64,000 bases of DNA from Chitinophaga japonensis (GTDB lineage Bacteria > Bacteroidota > Bacteroidia > Chitinophagales > Chitinophagaceae), in contig NZ_VLLG01000006.1 of assembly GCF_007830125.1 (NCBI RefSeq), positions 1 through 64,000 of the forward strand. Reading direction: 5' to 3'. The notes under the pieces are model-generated. The model did no database searches, had not been told where the DNA came from, and saw nothing but the letters and a program-made list of their open reading frames with translations. Both the position numbers and the translations under genes were made by a program. This document shows, piece by piece, positions 35,866 through 44,013 of the stretch; positions within the stretch are counted from its first letter, which is position 1; every line of letters starts with the position of its first letter.

Positions 35866-36276
35866 ATGAGTACAAATGAAAAAAAACATTATCCCCCGGA
35901 TGCGGGTAAGTTTATTTCCTTAAAGGAAGCCGACCGGTTGATCAAGAACTATGATGAAAAGGAGAAAAAACATGGCAAAAAGGACTTTACGAAAGCCTAT
36001 TTCTTTGGTAAGGACAAAATAAAGGAACTATTGGATTGTGAAGGCTGCGTAGGAATTCGTATATACTATGGCGTGGATCTGGACGGGGATGGTATAGATG
36101 ATAAAAAGATGGTGATCTACGCTGTCAATAAAGAAGGCAAAAACATGCCTTATTACCCGCCCAAGCCTAAAACCGCAGGGCTGGGATTTATGTCCCCGGC
36201 GCCGGATGATGGTGGTGACGGAGATGACGGTAAGGCGCTGGATGAAGGTCTTGGCTGTCCTTCTTACTGTCCTTAG
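35866..36276 (+). CDS. Hypothetical protein with EF-hand-like loop and C-terminal CPxxCP
   Basis: 136 residues; family not recognised. It lacks a signal peptide. The N-terminal half is charged and helical (FISLKEADRLIKNYDEKEKKHGKKD), cited in part; the middle has GVDLDGDGIDDKKMVIYAV, which fits a calcium-binding DxDxDG loop; the tail is Asp/Gly-rich and ends CPSYCP, a possible metal or redox site. The gene begins a plus-strand group with a membrane protein 25 bp later, then a histidine kinase and response regulator, so it may be the cytoplasmic sensor or the output of that system (inference). A sequence search would be decisive. Confidence 0.75.
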   Translation: MSTNEKKHYPPDAGKFISLKEADRLIKNYDEKEKKHGKKDFTKAYFFGKDKIKELLDCEGCVGIRIYYGVDLDGDGIDDKKMVIYAVNKEGKNMPYYPPKPKTAGLGFMSPAPDDGGDGDDGKALDEGLGCPSYCP

Positions 36277-36301
36277 AGATTTCAATTAAAATTTCATATA
36301 G

Positions 36302-36961
36302 GTGTTTATCTACTTAGTACTTTTTTACGTAATGTTGGGGATCGAATGTTTAATTTTGATCCCCTTTACTTTACACCGCCGGGTGCTGGATAAAGCAGGC
36401 CAGTGGGCTTATTACTATCTTATTTCTAGTGTGATATTTGCAGCAGGATCTGCTCTCCTAGCCAAACTGTTTCACAATAATTTATGGTTTCTTTCTATTA
36501 TGCACTTCGTGCAATTTATTATCCTCTCCAAGTATTATCAGCTAATAATAAAATCCCCTTTGCTTAAAAAAGTAATTAAAATATTATTAGTCCCAGTTGT
36601 TATTATTTTCTTCCTGGACATACTCAAGTTGGAAGGGATAATGACCTATAATTCTATTTTTGCAACGATTAGGGCTTCCCTGCTGCTTTGCTATGGCATT
36701 ATTTTCTTTATCCAACTGCTGTTTGATGAAGACCTTGTAAGAGAAGCCATCTTTATTAATATCCTACCTGATTTCTGGTTCAATGCGGGGTTATTCATTT
36801 TCTTTTCCTGCTCATTTTTCCAGGCACTTACTTATAATTTCTTTCTCCGGCATTCCATTCCTAATGTTTATATTATGCCTTACCTTATCTTCATTAGCGG
36901 CATAATTGAGGGAATTCTTTTTTATATTGGCCTACTGAAAGCCAAAAGACAGTACGGATGA
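36302..36961 (+). CDS. Seven-helix integral membrane protein of unknown function
   Basis: 219 residues from GTG at 36302 (an ATG at 36332 would give 209). About seven hydrophobic segments with short loops fill the sequence; there are no catalytic motifs. Its stop overlaps the start of the next gene (ATGA at 36958-36961), implying translational coupling with the histidine kinase, whose own N-terminus has only one membrane segment. It is therefore a good candidate for the separate membrane sensor of that kinase. It is AT-richer than the kinase and response regulator genes that follow. Similar small polytopic proteins precede NarX-type kinases in other Bacteroidota (recollection, not checked). 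Confidence 0.75.
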   Translation: MFIYLVLFYVMLGIECLILIPFTLHRRVLDKAGQWAYYYLISSVIFAAGSALLAKLFHNNLWFLSIMHFVQFIILSKYYQLIIKSPLLKKVIKILLVPVVIIFFLDILKLEGIMTYNSIFATIRASLLLCYGIIFFIQLLFDEDLVREAIFINILPDFWFNAGLFIFFSCSFFQALTYNFFLRHSIPNVYIMPYLIFISGIIEGILFYIGLLKAKRQYG

Positions 36962-37755
36962 ACATTGTTGAAATAGTGATAATAGGCACAGCCGCTATGT
37001 TTATGCTGGGCATCCTCGTAGTAGTGCTCGTAATGTTTCAGCAAAAACAGGTGATCCAGCATAAACTCGCCCTGCGCGACAAGGACCTGGAGCTGCAACG
37101 GGAACGCCTGGTGGCCGTTTTACAGGGCCAGGAGCAGGAGCGCAAACGCATTGCCGAAGACCTGCATGACGAAGTAGGCGCCCAGTTGTCCGTACTGAAG
37201 CTGAACCTGGGCCAACTGCAGCACCACCTCAAAACCGGCAACGGGGAAGCCGAACGCCTGAAGGAAACCAAGGATTTCACCGATACCATTATTCAGCACC
37301 TGCGCTTCATCTCCCAAAGCCTGCACCCCCAGGCGCTGGATAACCTGGGCCTCTCCCATGCGCTGGACTCCTTCTGCAGCCTGATGAACAAGAACAAACA
37401 GGTGCGGATATCCTTCAAAACCTCCGGTAACGGCCATACTGTAGACCGGGAAAAAGCGCTCAACGTATACCGCGTGGTACAGGAGCTTATCAACAATATC
37501 CTGAAGCACGCCCAGGCCAAAGAAGTGCTGATCACCTACCACAGCACCCCTGCCCTGCTCAGCATTGACGTGGAAGACGACGGCAACGGCCGCCTGCTGG
37601 GCGCCCTGGAGGGTTCCCGCAAAAAAACCGGCAGCCTGGGACTTAAAAATATTGAAAGCCGCTTGAATATTATCGGCGGAAGTATCAAATTTGCAGAAAG
37701 AACGCCAACAGGAACAATAGCACAGATCCGCGTGGAAAACTATCAATCGCAATAA
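36958..37755 (+). CDS. Sensor histidine kinase, NarX/DegS type (HisKA_3)
   Basis: 265 residues: one N-terminal membrane segment (about 3-25), a short coiled coil, the HisKA_3 dimerisation domain with phospho-acceptor H70 in ERKRIAEDLHDEVGAQ, and an HATPase domain (about 155-262) with VVQELINNILKHAQA, DDGNG and GLKNIESR. There is no input domain, so sensing must come from a partner, probably the membrane protein whose stop codon overlaps its start. It would phosphorylate the NarL-type regulator encoded 106 bp downstream. Confidence 0.93.
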   Translation: MNIVEIVIIGTAAMFMLGILVVVLVMFQQKQVIQHKLALRDKDLELQRERLVAVLQGQEQERKRIAEDLHDEVGAQLSVLKLNLGQLQHHLKTGNGEAERLKETKDFTDTIIQHLRFISQSLHPQALDNLGLSHALDSFCSLMNKNKQVRISFKTSGNGHTVDREKALNVYRVVQELINNILKHAQAKEVLITYHSTPALLSIDVEDDGNGRLLGALEGSRKKTGSLGLKNIESRLNIIGGSIKFAERTPTGTIAQIRVENYQSQ

Positions 37756-37861
37756 CCGTCGTTACCCTTCAGGTTATTAAATTGTTGAGAGTTAAACGTT
37801 AAGAAAAATTTTCACTTAACTTTACGGCCTGTTTATACTGTTCACACAACTAACACTCCCT

Positions 37862-38536
37862 ATGGCTGACCAGATAAAAGTGGCGATTGCTGATGATCAC
37901 AAGATATTTCGCAGTGGCGTTATCAATACGCTCACGCCCTACCATAACATTAACGTGGTTTTTGAGGCGGAGGACGGGGAGCACCTGTTAAGTATCATAG
38001 AAGAGCAAGTGCCGGATGTTATACTGATGGACCTGAAAATGCCCAATATGGACGGCATACAGGCTACCGTCCAGGTAAAGGAAAAATACCCGGATGTAAA
38101 GGTCATCATTCTTACCATGTATGAAGATGACAACTTCATCGTGCACCTGGTGGAGAACGGCGCCAACGCCTACCTGCTGAAGAACGCAGAACCCGAGGAA
38201 ATATACGAAGCCATTTGCACCACGTATGAAAAAGGCTTTTACTTCAGCGAGAACGTAAACCTGGCCCTGCTCAAAAAAGTGCTGCACAAGAACAAACAAC
38301 AGTTCAAGCCTGTTTTCAGGAACAGCAACACCAATGCGGAGCTGCAACTGAACGACCGGGAAAAGGAAGTGCTGCAACTGATCTGCAACGAGTGCACCAC
38401 CCAGGAGATCTCCGAAAAGATATTCCTGAGCCCCCGCACCGTAGAAGGGATCCGGCAGAAGCTCCTGGAAAAAACGAGCGCCAAGAACACCGTAGGGCTG
38501 GTAGTATACGCCTTCCGCAATGGCCTCATAGAATAG
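37862..38536 (+). CDS. NarL/LuxR-type response regulator
   Basis: 224 residues. The receiver domain (about 1-125) has the acidic pair D11-D12, phospho-acceptor D57 (LMDLKMPNMDG) and conserved T/K positions (ILTMYE, LLKNA); the C-terminal LuxR helix-turn-helix (about 155-218) contains LNDREKEVLQLICN and SPRTVEGIRQKLL. It pairs with the kinase just upstream. The GTAGAACTAC dyads at 35408 and 35642 are possible targets, which would make the operon autoregulated (inference). The DUF2911 gene follows 25 bp later. Confidence 0.94.
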   Translation: MADQIKVAIADDHKIFRSGVINTLTPYHNINVVFEAEDGEHLLSIIEEQVPDVILMDLKMPNMDGIQATVQVKEKYPDVKVIILTMYEDDNFIVHLVENGANAYLLKNAEPEEIYEAICTTYEKGFYFSENVNLALLKKVLHKNKQQFKPVFRNSNTNAELQLNDREKEVLQLICNECTTQEISEKIFLSPRTVEGIRQKLLEKTSAKNTVGLVVYAFRNGLIE

Positions 38537-38561
38537 CTGCACACCATTAAACCACCAACAT

Positions 38562-39407
38562 ATGCGAACATTACGTTACAACATTGCTACCGTTGCCTGC
38601 GCGCTCCTGTGCTACGCCCAGGGCGCCCTTGCACAGAACGTTAAAATGCCTGCTCCCAGTCCCGGACAGACCGTAAAACAGGATTTTGCACTCTCCTATG
38701 TGGAGGTAAGCTATTCCCGTCCTGCCATGAAAGGCCGGAACATTATGGGCGAGCTGGTGCCCTATGGCAAAGTATGGAGAACCGGCGCCAACGCCGCTAC
38801 CACCATCACCTTCGGCGATGACGTGAAATTTGGGGGCACCCCGGTAAAAGCGGGCAAGTACGGCCTGCTCACCATTCCCGGCCAGTCCGAATGGATCGTG
38901 ATACTGACCAAAGACCTGAACGTAACCAACCCTGCCGCCTACAAGGAGGCCAATGATGTGGTGCGCGTCAAGGTAGCCCCCATGGAAATGCCGGGAACCG
39001 TGGAAAGCTTCCTGATCACCTTCGACGAAGTGATGCCCACTTCCATGAACATGATGCTGATCTGGGACAAGACCATCGTACCGGTAAACATTACCGCAGA
39101 CATTGACGGCAAGATCATGTCCCAGTTGGACGAAGCCATGAAAGGCGAAAAGAAACCCTACTTCCAGGCGGCCACCTATTATTATGAAACCGGCCGCGAC
39201 CTGAAGAAAGCCCTGGAGTGGGCAGACGCCGCTACCAGGGAGAACCCGAAAGCATTCTGGATCTATCACCTGAAAGCCAAGATACAGGCCAAAGCCGGTG
39301 ACAAGGAAGGTGCAAAGGCTACTGCCATGCAATCCATTGAACTGGCAAAAGAAGCCAAGAACGATGATTATGTAGCGCTGAATAATAAGCTGATAGCCGG
39401 CTTGTAA
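38562..39407 (+). CDS. DUF2911 domain-containing secreted protein with TPR tail
   Basis: 281 residues with a signal peptide (1-24, ending GALAQ). The DUF2911 domain (about 28-165) has YVEVSYSRPAMKGR, LVPYGKVWRTGANAATT and LLTIPGQSEW, typical of this Bacteroidota family; a C-terminal TPR-like helical part (about 195-280) follows. It is exported, probably periplasmic; the function is unknown. It starts 25 bp after the response regulator and ends before a terminator, so it is likely the last gene of the two-component operon or a target of it. Confidence 0.9.
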   Translation: MRTLRYNIATVACALLCYAQGALAQNVKMPAPSPGQTVKQDFALSYVEVSYSRPAMKGRNIMGELVPYGKVWRTGANAATTITFGDDVKFGGTPVKAGKYGLLTIPGQSEWIVILTKDLNVTNPAAYKEANDVVRVKVAPMEMPGTVESFLITFDEVMPTSMNMMLIWDKTIVPVNITADIDGKIMSQLDEAMKGEKKPYFQAATYYYETGRDLKKALEWADAATRENPKAFWIYHLKAKIQAKAGDKEGAKATAMQSIELAKEAKNDDYVALNNKLIAGL

Positions 39408-39417
39408 AAATTACACC

Positions 39418-39456
39418 TGTAAAAGTTGGCGTTATTCACTTTCGCCAACTTTTACA
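39418..39456 (+). terminator. Terminator-like hairpin after DUF2911 gene
   Basis: TGTAAAAGTTGGCG (39418-39431) pairs with CGCCAACTTTTACA (39443-39456) around an 11-base loop. TTTTA follows on the plus strand. The right arm shares CCAACTTTTACATTT with the repeat at 30817, so it also belongs to a dispersed word family. It separates convergent genes. Confidence 0.8.
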
Positions 39457-39465
39457 TTTTACCGC

Positions 39466-40629
39466 CTACACCCGGGTCTGGATCACGGCAATTTTTTGCT
39501 TCATTTCCAGGAAACGCTTCTCAAACAACTGGTAGGATGCATAGGCCACCACCGCCGTCAGTAACAGGCAAACAAAGGGGTAAATAACATCATACCCGAT
39601 GAAGGAAGCTGGCGGCACCCGCAAAACCCTCGCAAACAGGTTGATCGTCAGTTGGCATATCACCGTATGATACAGGTAAATGCCATAGGATATTTTTCCC
39701 AACGTTCTCAGGAGCGGCTGCTCAAAATTAACAACAGACCGCTCCGTTACGGAGGCCACTATGATATAACAGAACAGGACGGCCGCCAGCCCATGGGCAA
39801 AAAAGTAACGGAATGTAGCCGGTAAAGGGAATAGATCCAGCACAAACAGGATGGACAGCGCCCACATTACCCATTGTACTCCCCTGTGGAACAATTTTTT
39901 ATAGACGCGGCCATACCGCTCCCTGTTGAAATAAAAATAAGCGCCTAACATCCCCATGCCAAACAGTTCCAAACGGTTCAGGGCAAATACATAGTTAATG
40001 AGCTTCATCCTGTGCTCCGTAATATACCCCGCTGCCATCAGCACAAAGAACAACACTTTCATCAGCATGCTGACAGCTACTACTATAACAAACAATTGCA
40101 GCAATCGCTTGTTGAACCAGCGCATAAACCAGGGCCATACCATGTAAAACTGCTCCTCTATGCATACAGACCAGGTGATTTCCGCAATGCCCGGGTTATA
40201 TTGAAAGAAAGCCATTTGTATATTAACGGCAAATAAGACCAGGAACACCAGGTTGATGCCTATCGTATGCCAGTCTACCTCCTGCGCTCCCATTCCCAGC
40301 CAGTTGATCGCGAGCGGGGCAAGCAGGGTAATGGAGATCCCGTAAAAATAGTACAGGGGCCAGATCCGGAGAATACGGCGCTGGTAAAAGTGCTTAATAT
40401 TGACCGTACCGGTTCGCTGTTGTTCCACCATTAACAGGTACGAGATCAGGAACCCGCTCAGTACAAAGAACAGGTTCACCCCCAGGGTGCCAAACTGTTT
40501 CGTGTACACGTGATAAACGGCAGAAGCTCCCTTTACAGCATCCAGTTTAAAAAAACTGGCATGATGGATCAATACCAGTAAGGCGGCAAAAAACCTGAGA
40601 CCATCCAGATTCTTAAAGTATATTTTCAT
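39466..40629 (-). CDS. Acyltransferase 3 family membrane protein
   Basis: 387 residues with about ten membrane segments. The start MKIYFKNLDGLRFFAALLVL and the following HHASFF hold the conserved R and H of the acyltransferase-3 family, and GVNLFFVLSGFLISYLL is the second signature. It probably transfers acetyl or another acyl group to a surface glycan or lipid. It is not related closely to the similar-family protein at 2261-3340. No glycan genes flank it, and it is monocistronic, so the target is unknown. It has a 233-bp divergent gap before the next gene. Confidence 0.92.
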   Translation of the reverse strand: MKIYFKNLDGLRFFAALLVLIHHASFFKLDAVKGASAVYHVYTKQFGTLGVNLFFVLSGFLISYLLMVEQQRTGTVNIKHFYQRRILRIWPLYYFYGISITLLAPLAINWLGMGAQEVDWHTIGINLVFLVLFAVNIQMAFFQYNPGIAEITWSVCIEEQFYMVWPWFMRWFNKRLLQLFVIVVAVSMLMKVLFFVLMAAGYITEHRMKLINYVFALNRLELFGMGMLGAYFYFNRERYGRVYKKLFHRGVQWVMWALSILFVLDLFPLPATFRYFFAHGLAAVLFCYIIVASVTERSVVNFEQPLLRTLGKISYGIYLYHTVICQLTINLFARVLRVPPASFIGYDVIYPFVCLLLTAVVAYASYQLFEKRFLEMKQKIAVIQTRV

Positions 40630-40862
40630 CGGCTGGGGTTGGGATAATATGGCTGCTTAGCGAATTTACAGCAGTCCTTCCATTTTTCATGAAATTATGT
40701 CCGCCTGCCGCTGTATTTAAATGATCCGGGTCATCTATCTGGCTGATTCCTGTCAGTGCTGCCTTCCAAATCAGGTATTTATACGCTTGTCAACCCCCTC
40801 CCTGTTCCCGTACTTTTGCATACAATACCCCAGAATTATTCAACCCCAAAAATTGAACTACC

Positions 40863-42986
40863 ATGCAATCCCGCATCAAGGAGCTGAGCGCGAAAGACTC
40901 CGCTGAGCTCAGAAACAAACAACAGTGGCTGCTCCTCAAAAACCCGAACTACTTCGGTATACAGGACAAGGAGAGCCCCCTGAACGCGCAGTTCAAGCCG
41001 GAGCTGGAGCTGCTATCCAACACCTTCTATGAAGAGCTGACCTGCATCAGCTACAAACCGGACGCCCAGCGTCTCAGTGCGATCATCACCGTAAAGCAGG
41101 GAGCCGGCTACAGCGGCGGGCCCTGTACCCCGGGCAGCAAGGAATACGTGCGTTTCTATGTCAGCTATGACAACGGCGTATCCTGGGAAGATGAAGGCGT
41201 GGTGAGCTTTGACATCCACGACTTTGGCAACAGCGAAGACCTCTGCTACGAGGTGTTCAAAACCTTTGCCCCCAGGAAAAGGTCCTGCTGCGATAAGCAG
41301 CCCGTATTGCCGCTGGTGCGCGGCATCCTTTCCTGGAACCAGTTGCCGCCACCCGCAGCCCCCTTCTGGCCGCCCATCTGGGGCAATGTGCTGGAAGCCC
41401 GCATACAGGCCGCTCCCCGCACCGGCTTTATCTGCCTGCTGGACGATATCCTGGGCAATATCGGCGTGCAACTGGACGGCAAGCAGTTTGACCTGGTGGA
41501 CCAGGCCCTGCCCCCGCTGGAATATGCGCCTGCCCTGAAGGAGAACTATACGCTGGCGGAAATTGCCAAAGTATACGGCAAAGAGGTGGAGCCCTCCCGT
41601 AAAGGCTACAGCTTTGTGAGCAACGCCTTCTTTACCAAAGCGGCCGTAACGGCGCAGGAATACGAGCTGCTGAAAAAATACGAGCTGGATATCAGCAGCA
41701 TTGTCGGCGCGCTGCAGGAGCAAAAATTCAATACCACCTACGAAGAAGTGCGTTGCGTGGGCCTGAACCGCGATTTCGACACGCTGAACGCGGCCATTCA
41801 CATCAAGCGTTCCGCAGGCTATTCCGGAAACCTCTGCTCCAAAGGCTCGCAGGAATACCTGGCCTACTATATGGACTTTGGCGGCGGCTGGGTGTACATG
41901 GGCACTTCCTCCGTAACAGTGCACGATATTCCCCTGCCGGACGGCGGCCTCTGGTACAACGCTCCCCTGAAAGTAACGCTGGACCCATACCAGAAAGCCT
42001 GGTGCCAGACCGGCCGCGCCAAGGTAAAAGTGATCCTGTCCTGGAACTGGGTGCCGCCCATAGATCCCAACTGGGTAGCGCCCTGGGGCGACTGGGAAGA
42101 ATGCCAGGTGGAGATCAAACCGCTGCCGGACGGCGTAAACCCCGGCCAACTCAAGCCCTTCATAGAACTGCTGGGCGGCATGCCGGTAGACCTGATCAGC
42201 GGCATCACCGGCGAAGCCAACGGCCTGCACACCCTGGGCTTTACCGCAGTGGAAAGTCCCTTTGGCGGCAACACTACGCTGCGCGGCCGCTTCTTTAACC
42301 AGAATACCCACAGCTTCCGCTACCGCATACGGGTCATAGCGCCCAGCACAGCCGAGCACTCCGTCATGACGCAGGTGAAGCTGAAAACGGATACCTTCGG
42401 CACTATTTCCCCGCTCATCACCCTTACCCCGGATGTGAACGGCTGGATGCCTTACCTGGCCAACCCAGCCACTAACACCTTCATCGTGGACGACCTGTTC
42501 GGCAGCTTTACGCCCACAGAAAGGGGCATCCATTACATCAGGATAGAGTTTGAGGACATTACCCTGGGAGGTGTGTTCTATAACAGCCAGTGGGTGAAGT
42601 TCAGCGCAGACATCCCGGCCCCGCAGGTGGACATCACCATTACCAGCGGTGGCGGCGATTGCGGCGACTTCCCGCCGGGCAGCACCATTTCCGGCACTTA
42701 CCAGATGACGGACAACGACAGCCACAGCCTGAACATTTACGTTACACCGGCAGCAGCAGGCACTACCATACAGATAGACGGGCAGCCCACGGCCTCCCTG
42801 GCTTACGGCAGCGCCCTGTTCCCGCTGCCTAATGGCGGCAAATCCGGCACCTGGACCCTGCAAACCACAGCGGCTACGCAGCCCTGCGGCTACAACATCT
42901 GGATACACGGGCGCGACCGGACCATTGTGGGCAGCAGCCAGTATGGTTATCATGCTTACATGCCCAAAGGCTTCTGCCTGGGATAA
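40863..42986 (+). CDS. Hypothetical 707-residue protein with an internal duplication
   Basis: Not recognised. It lacks signal peptide and membrane segments, so it appears cytoplasmic or exported by an unknown route. Two diverged repeats of about 130 residues are clear: about 54-186 (AGYSGGPCTPGSKEYVRFYV, SWNQLPPP) and about 291-421 (AGYSGNLCSKGSQEYLAYYM, SWNWVPP), each with a conserved Cys, a Val-rich strand ending in HD(F/I), and a SWNxxPP motif. A beta-rich C-terminal part (about 450-700) follows, rich in Gly, Ser and Thr with a late CGDFPPGS. It heads a tight plus-strand cassette with a DUF1360 membrane protein 9 bp later and a small protein after that. Confidence 0.78.
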   Translation: MQSRIKELSAKDSAELRNKQQWLLLKNPNYFGIQDKESPLNAQFKPELELLSNTFYEELTCISYKPDAQRLSAIITVKQGAGYSGGPCTPGSKEYVRFYVSYDNGVSWEDEGVVSFDIHDFGNSEDLCYEVFKTFAPRKRSCCDKQPVLPLVRGILSWNQLPPPAAPFWPPIWGNVLEARIQAAPRTGFICLLDDILGNIGVQLDGKQFDLVDQALPPLEYAPALKENYTLAEIAKVYGKEVEPSRKGYSFVSNAFFTKAAVTAQEYELLKKYELDISSIVGALQEQKFNTTYEEVRCVGLNRDFDTLNAAIHIKRSAGYSGNLCSKGSQEYLAYYMDFGGGWVYMGTSSVTVHDIPLPDGGLWYNAPLKVTLDPYQKAWCQTGRAKVKVILSWNWVPPIDPNWVAPWGDWEECQVEIKPLPDGVNPGQLKPFIELLGGMPVDLISGITGEANGLHTLGFTAVESPFGGNTTLRGRFFNQNTHSFRYRIRVIAPSTAEHSVMTQVKLKTDTFGTISPLITLTPDVNGWMPYLANPATNTFIVDDLFGSFTPTERGIHYIRIEFEDITLGGVFYNSQWVKFSADIPAPQVDITITSGGGDCGDFPPGSTISGTYQMTDNDSHSLNIYVTPAAAGTTIQIDGQPTASLAYGSALFPLPNGGKSGTWTLQTTAATQPCGYNIWIHGRDRTIVGSSQYGYHAYMPKGFCLG

Positions 42987-42995
42987 ACTGCGGCC

Positions 42996-43286
42996 ATGCA
43001 TAGTTATTATTTCCTATTGTGCGTGCTGGCCGCCTGGCGGATCACGCACCTGCTGCAGGCGGAGGACGGTCCGTTTGACCTCGTCTTCCTGCTCAGGAAA
43101 AAAGCAGGAGCAGGTTTCTTCGGGAACCTGCTCGACTGCTTTTACTGCCTGAGCATATGGGTGGCCCTGCCCTTTGCCATCTGGCTGGGCATATCCTGGC
43201 AGGAGCGCCTGCTGCTCTGGCCCGCCATTTCAGGAGCCGCTATCCTGCTGGAAAGGATCACCAGCCGGGAAATCATCAACCACTAA
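42996..43286 (+). CDS. DUF1360 domain-containing membrane protein
   Basis: 96 residues. The motif AAWRITHLLQAEDGPFDLVF, a GNLLDCFYCLSIWV cysteine segment and two membrane segments define DUF1360, a family first seen in Bacillus sporulation protein YjcA and in many phages and islands; its activity is unknown. The two cysteines near residues 48-51 may bind metal or form a disulfide. It starts 9 bp after the 707-residue protein and ends 11 bp before the next small gene, so the three are an operon. Confidence 0.85.
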   Translation: MHSYYFLLCVLAAWRITHLLQAEDGPFDLVFLLRKKAGAGFFGNLLDCFYCLSIWVALPFAIWLGISWQERLLLWPAISGAAILLERITSREIINH

Positions 43287-43297
43287 AATGAAAATGT

Positions 43298-43534
43298 ATG
43301 TGTTGCGGAAAAAAGAGAGCTGCGCTGGCAGCACAGCAGCGGGGTCTGGCGCCTGCCGGGCAGGCGGATGCGGAAGCCTTCATTGCATACCGGTATACCG
43401 GCCATTCGGCGTTGGTCACTACCGGTACGGTCACCGGGCAGATCTACCGTTTTGTTTCCAAAGGAGCGGTGCAACTGGTGCATCCCCGTGATGCGGGAAG
43501 CCTGGAAGAGGTGCCGGGTTTGGAAAGAATATAA
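43298..43534 (+). CDS. Small hypothetical protein with CCGKK start
   Basis: 78 residues. After MCCGKKRAALAAQQRG comes a compact domain of about 45 residues (YRYTGHSALVTTGTVTGQIY, RFVSKGAVQLVHPRDAGSL) that reads as a small beta barrel. Similar short barrels (YTG.. GxxTGxxYRF .. VDPRD) are found in prophage structural regions and in Bacteroidota genomic islands, by recollection only. The gene follows the DUF1360 gene by 11 bp. An alternative frame exists at 43368 but has no family look. The function is unknown; a structural or adaptor part of the same cassette is likely. Confidence 0.7.
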   Translation: MCCGKKRAALAAQQRGLAPAGQADAEAFIAYRYTGHSALVTTGTVTGQIYRFVSKGAVQLVHPRDAGSLEEVPGLERI

Positions 43535-43592
43535 AATGATACCGTCCTATTACGAATAGTAACCTTGTTAAGGCCATCGGCAAGCAACAAAA

Positions 43593-43613
43593 GGTGCGGG
43601 CAATACCCGCACC
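43593..43613 (-). terminator. Hairpin downstream of the precursor peptide gene
   Basis: GGTGCGGG (43593-43600) pairs with CCCGCACC (43606-43613) with a five-base loop; on the minus strand it is followed by TTTTG. It lies 24 bp past the stop of the 49-codon gene and would end its transcript. Confidence 0.7.
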
Positions 43614-43637
43614 TGAATCATTGTGCTGAAACGTTAG

Positions 43638-43787
43638 TTAAAAGCTTTCCAGCTTCCTTTGTGCTTCGGGTGTCACCGCAAAGATATCGGCTATTAGATT
43701 CCCATACTGCCACCAATACTTGCCGCCGGTTGTTTCAACCAATTCCCGGGAGCTGAGCTCCGCTACATTCAAATGTTCTAAATTCAT
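43638..43787 (-). CDS. Double-glycine leader precursor peptide (bacteriocin- or pheromone-like)
   Basis: 49 codons, ATG at 43787, TAA at 43638-43640. The leader MNLEHLNVAEL...ETTGG (residues 1-22) has the features of C39-peptidase substrates: a short amphipathic helix with hydrophobic residues at L6, V8, L11 and L16 counted back from GG, an ELSxxE motif, and GG at 21-22. Cleavage there would free a 27-residue cysteine-free core starting KYWWQYGNLIADIF, aromatic at its N-terminus, with about zero net charge. The C39 ABC exporter gene ends 226 bp upstream on the same strand. The hairpin at 43593 supports a real transcript. A cationic pore former is unlikely from the charge; a pheromone or a neutral bacteriocin fits better. 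No maturation enzyme is near. Confidence 0.82.
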   Translation of the reverse strand: MNLEHLNVAELSSRELVETTGGKYWWQYGNLIADIFAVTPEAQRKLESF

Positions 43788-44013
43788 GATTTTCTGATTT
43801 TAATACGTAAATAAAATTTGTTTTTGTTGTACAACGGGTCTAAGGTAATAACAGGCAGCCCTCACTCCAAGGCACAATTCGGAAACGTGGCAACCAGTCC
43901 AGAAAGCGACCCCATTGGGTTTGTATACGTTTCTACGCGTCGTATCGGGATATTCCCGATGGCACCCGGTATTAGCCCCGGCCATTAAAAGGCCGGGGCT
44001 TTTTTAGTATCGC
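43788..44013. other. Gap between precursor peptide and exporter, with hairpins
   Basis: The gap holds a probable minus-strand promoter for the peptide: TTG near 43832 and TATTTACG (43806-43813), 18 bp apart. It also holds a dyad TCGGGATATTCCCGA (43946-43960) and the strong hairpin at 43974-44005. A 61-codon minus-strand reading frame (43800-43985) with three cysteines is probably chance but could be a second small product. Confidence 0.5.
43974..44005 (+). terminator. Strong hairpin with plus-strand T-run behind the exporter gene
   Basis: AGCCCCGGCC (43974-43983) pairs with GGCCGGGGCT (43991-44000) around ATTAAAA and is followed by six T residues on the plus strand. As read on the minus strand it lies 8 bp past the exporter stop but lacks a T-run there. 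The T-run orientation implies a plus-strand transcript arriving from 43800-43970, where no gene is evident. Confidence 0.8.

Noticed and set aside
41013-43001. 662-codon minus-strand frame opposite the 707-residue gene
   Set aside because: Composition (His, Gly, Gln, Val-rich) is that of an antisense shadow, and it conflicts with the duplicated plus-strand protein.
43800-43985. 61-codon minus-strand frame with three cysteines upstream of the peptide gene
   Set aside because: It overlaps the likely promoter of the peptide, has no leader or membrane pattern, and its composition looks like chance. A second small product is not excluded.
43894-43992. GTG-started plus-strand frame ending inside the hairpin at 43974
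   Set aside because: No leader, no homology recalled, and its stop lies within the terminator stem.
43800-44005. tRNA or known riboswitch in the gap behind the exporter
   Set aside because: No cloverleaf arms or TTCGA loop were seen, nor any known riboswitch core.
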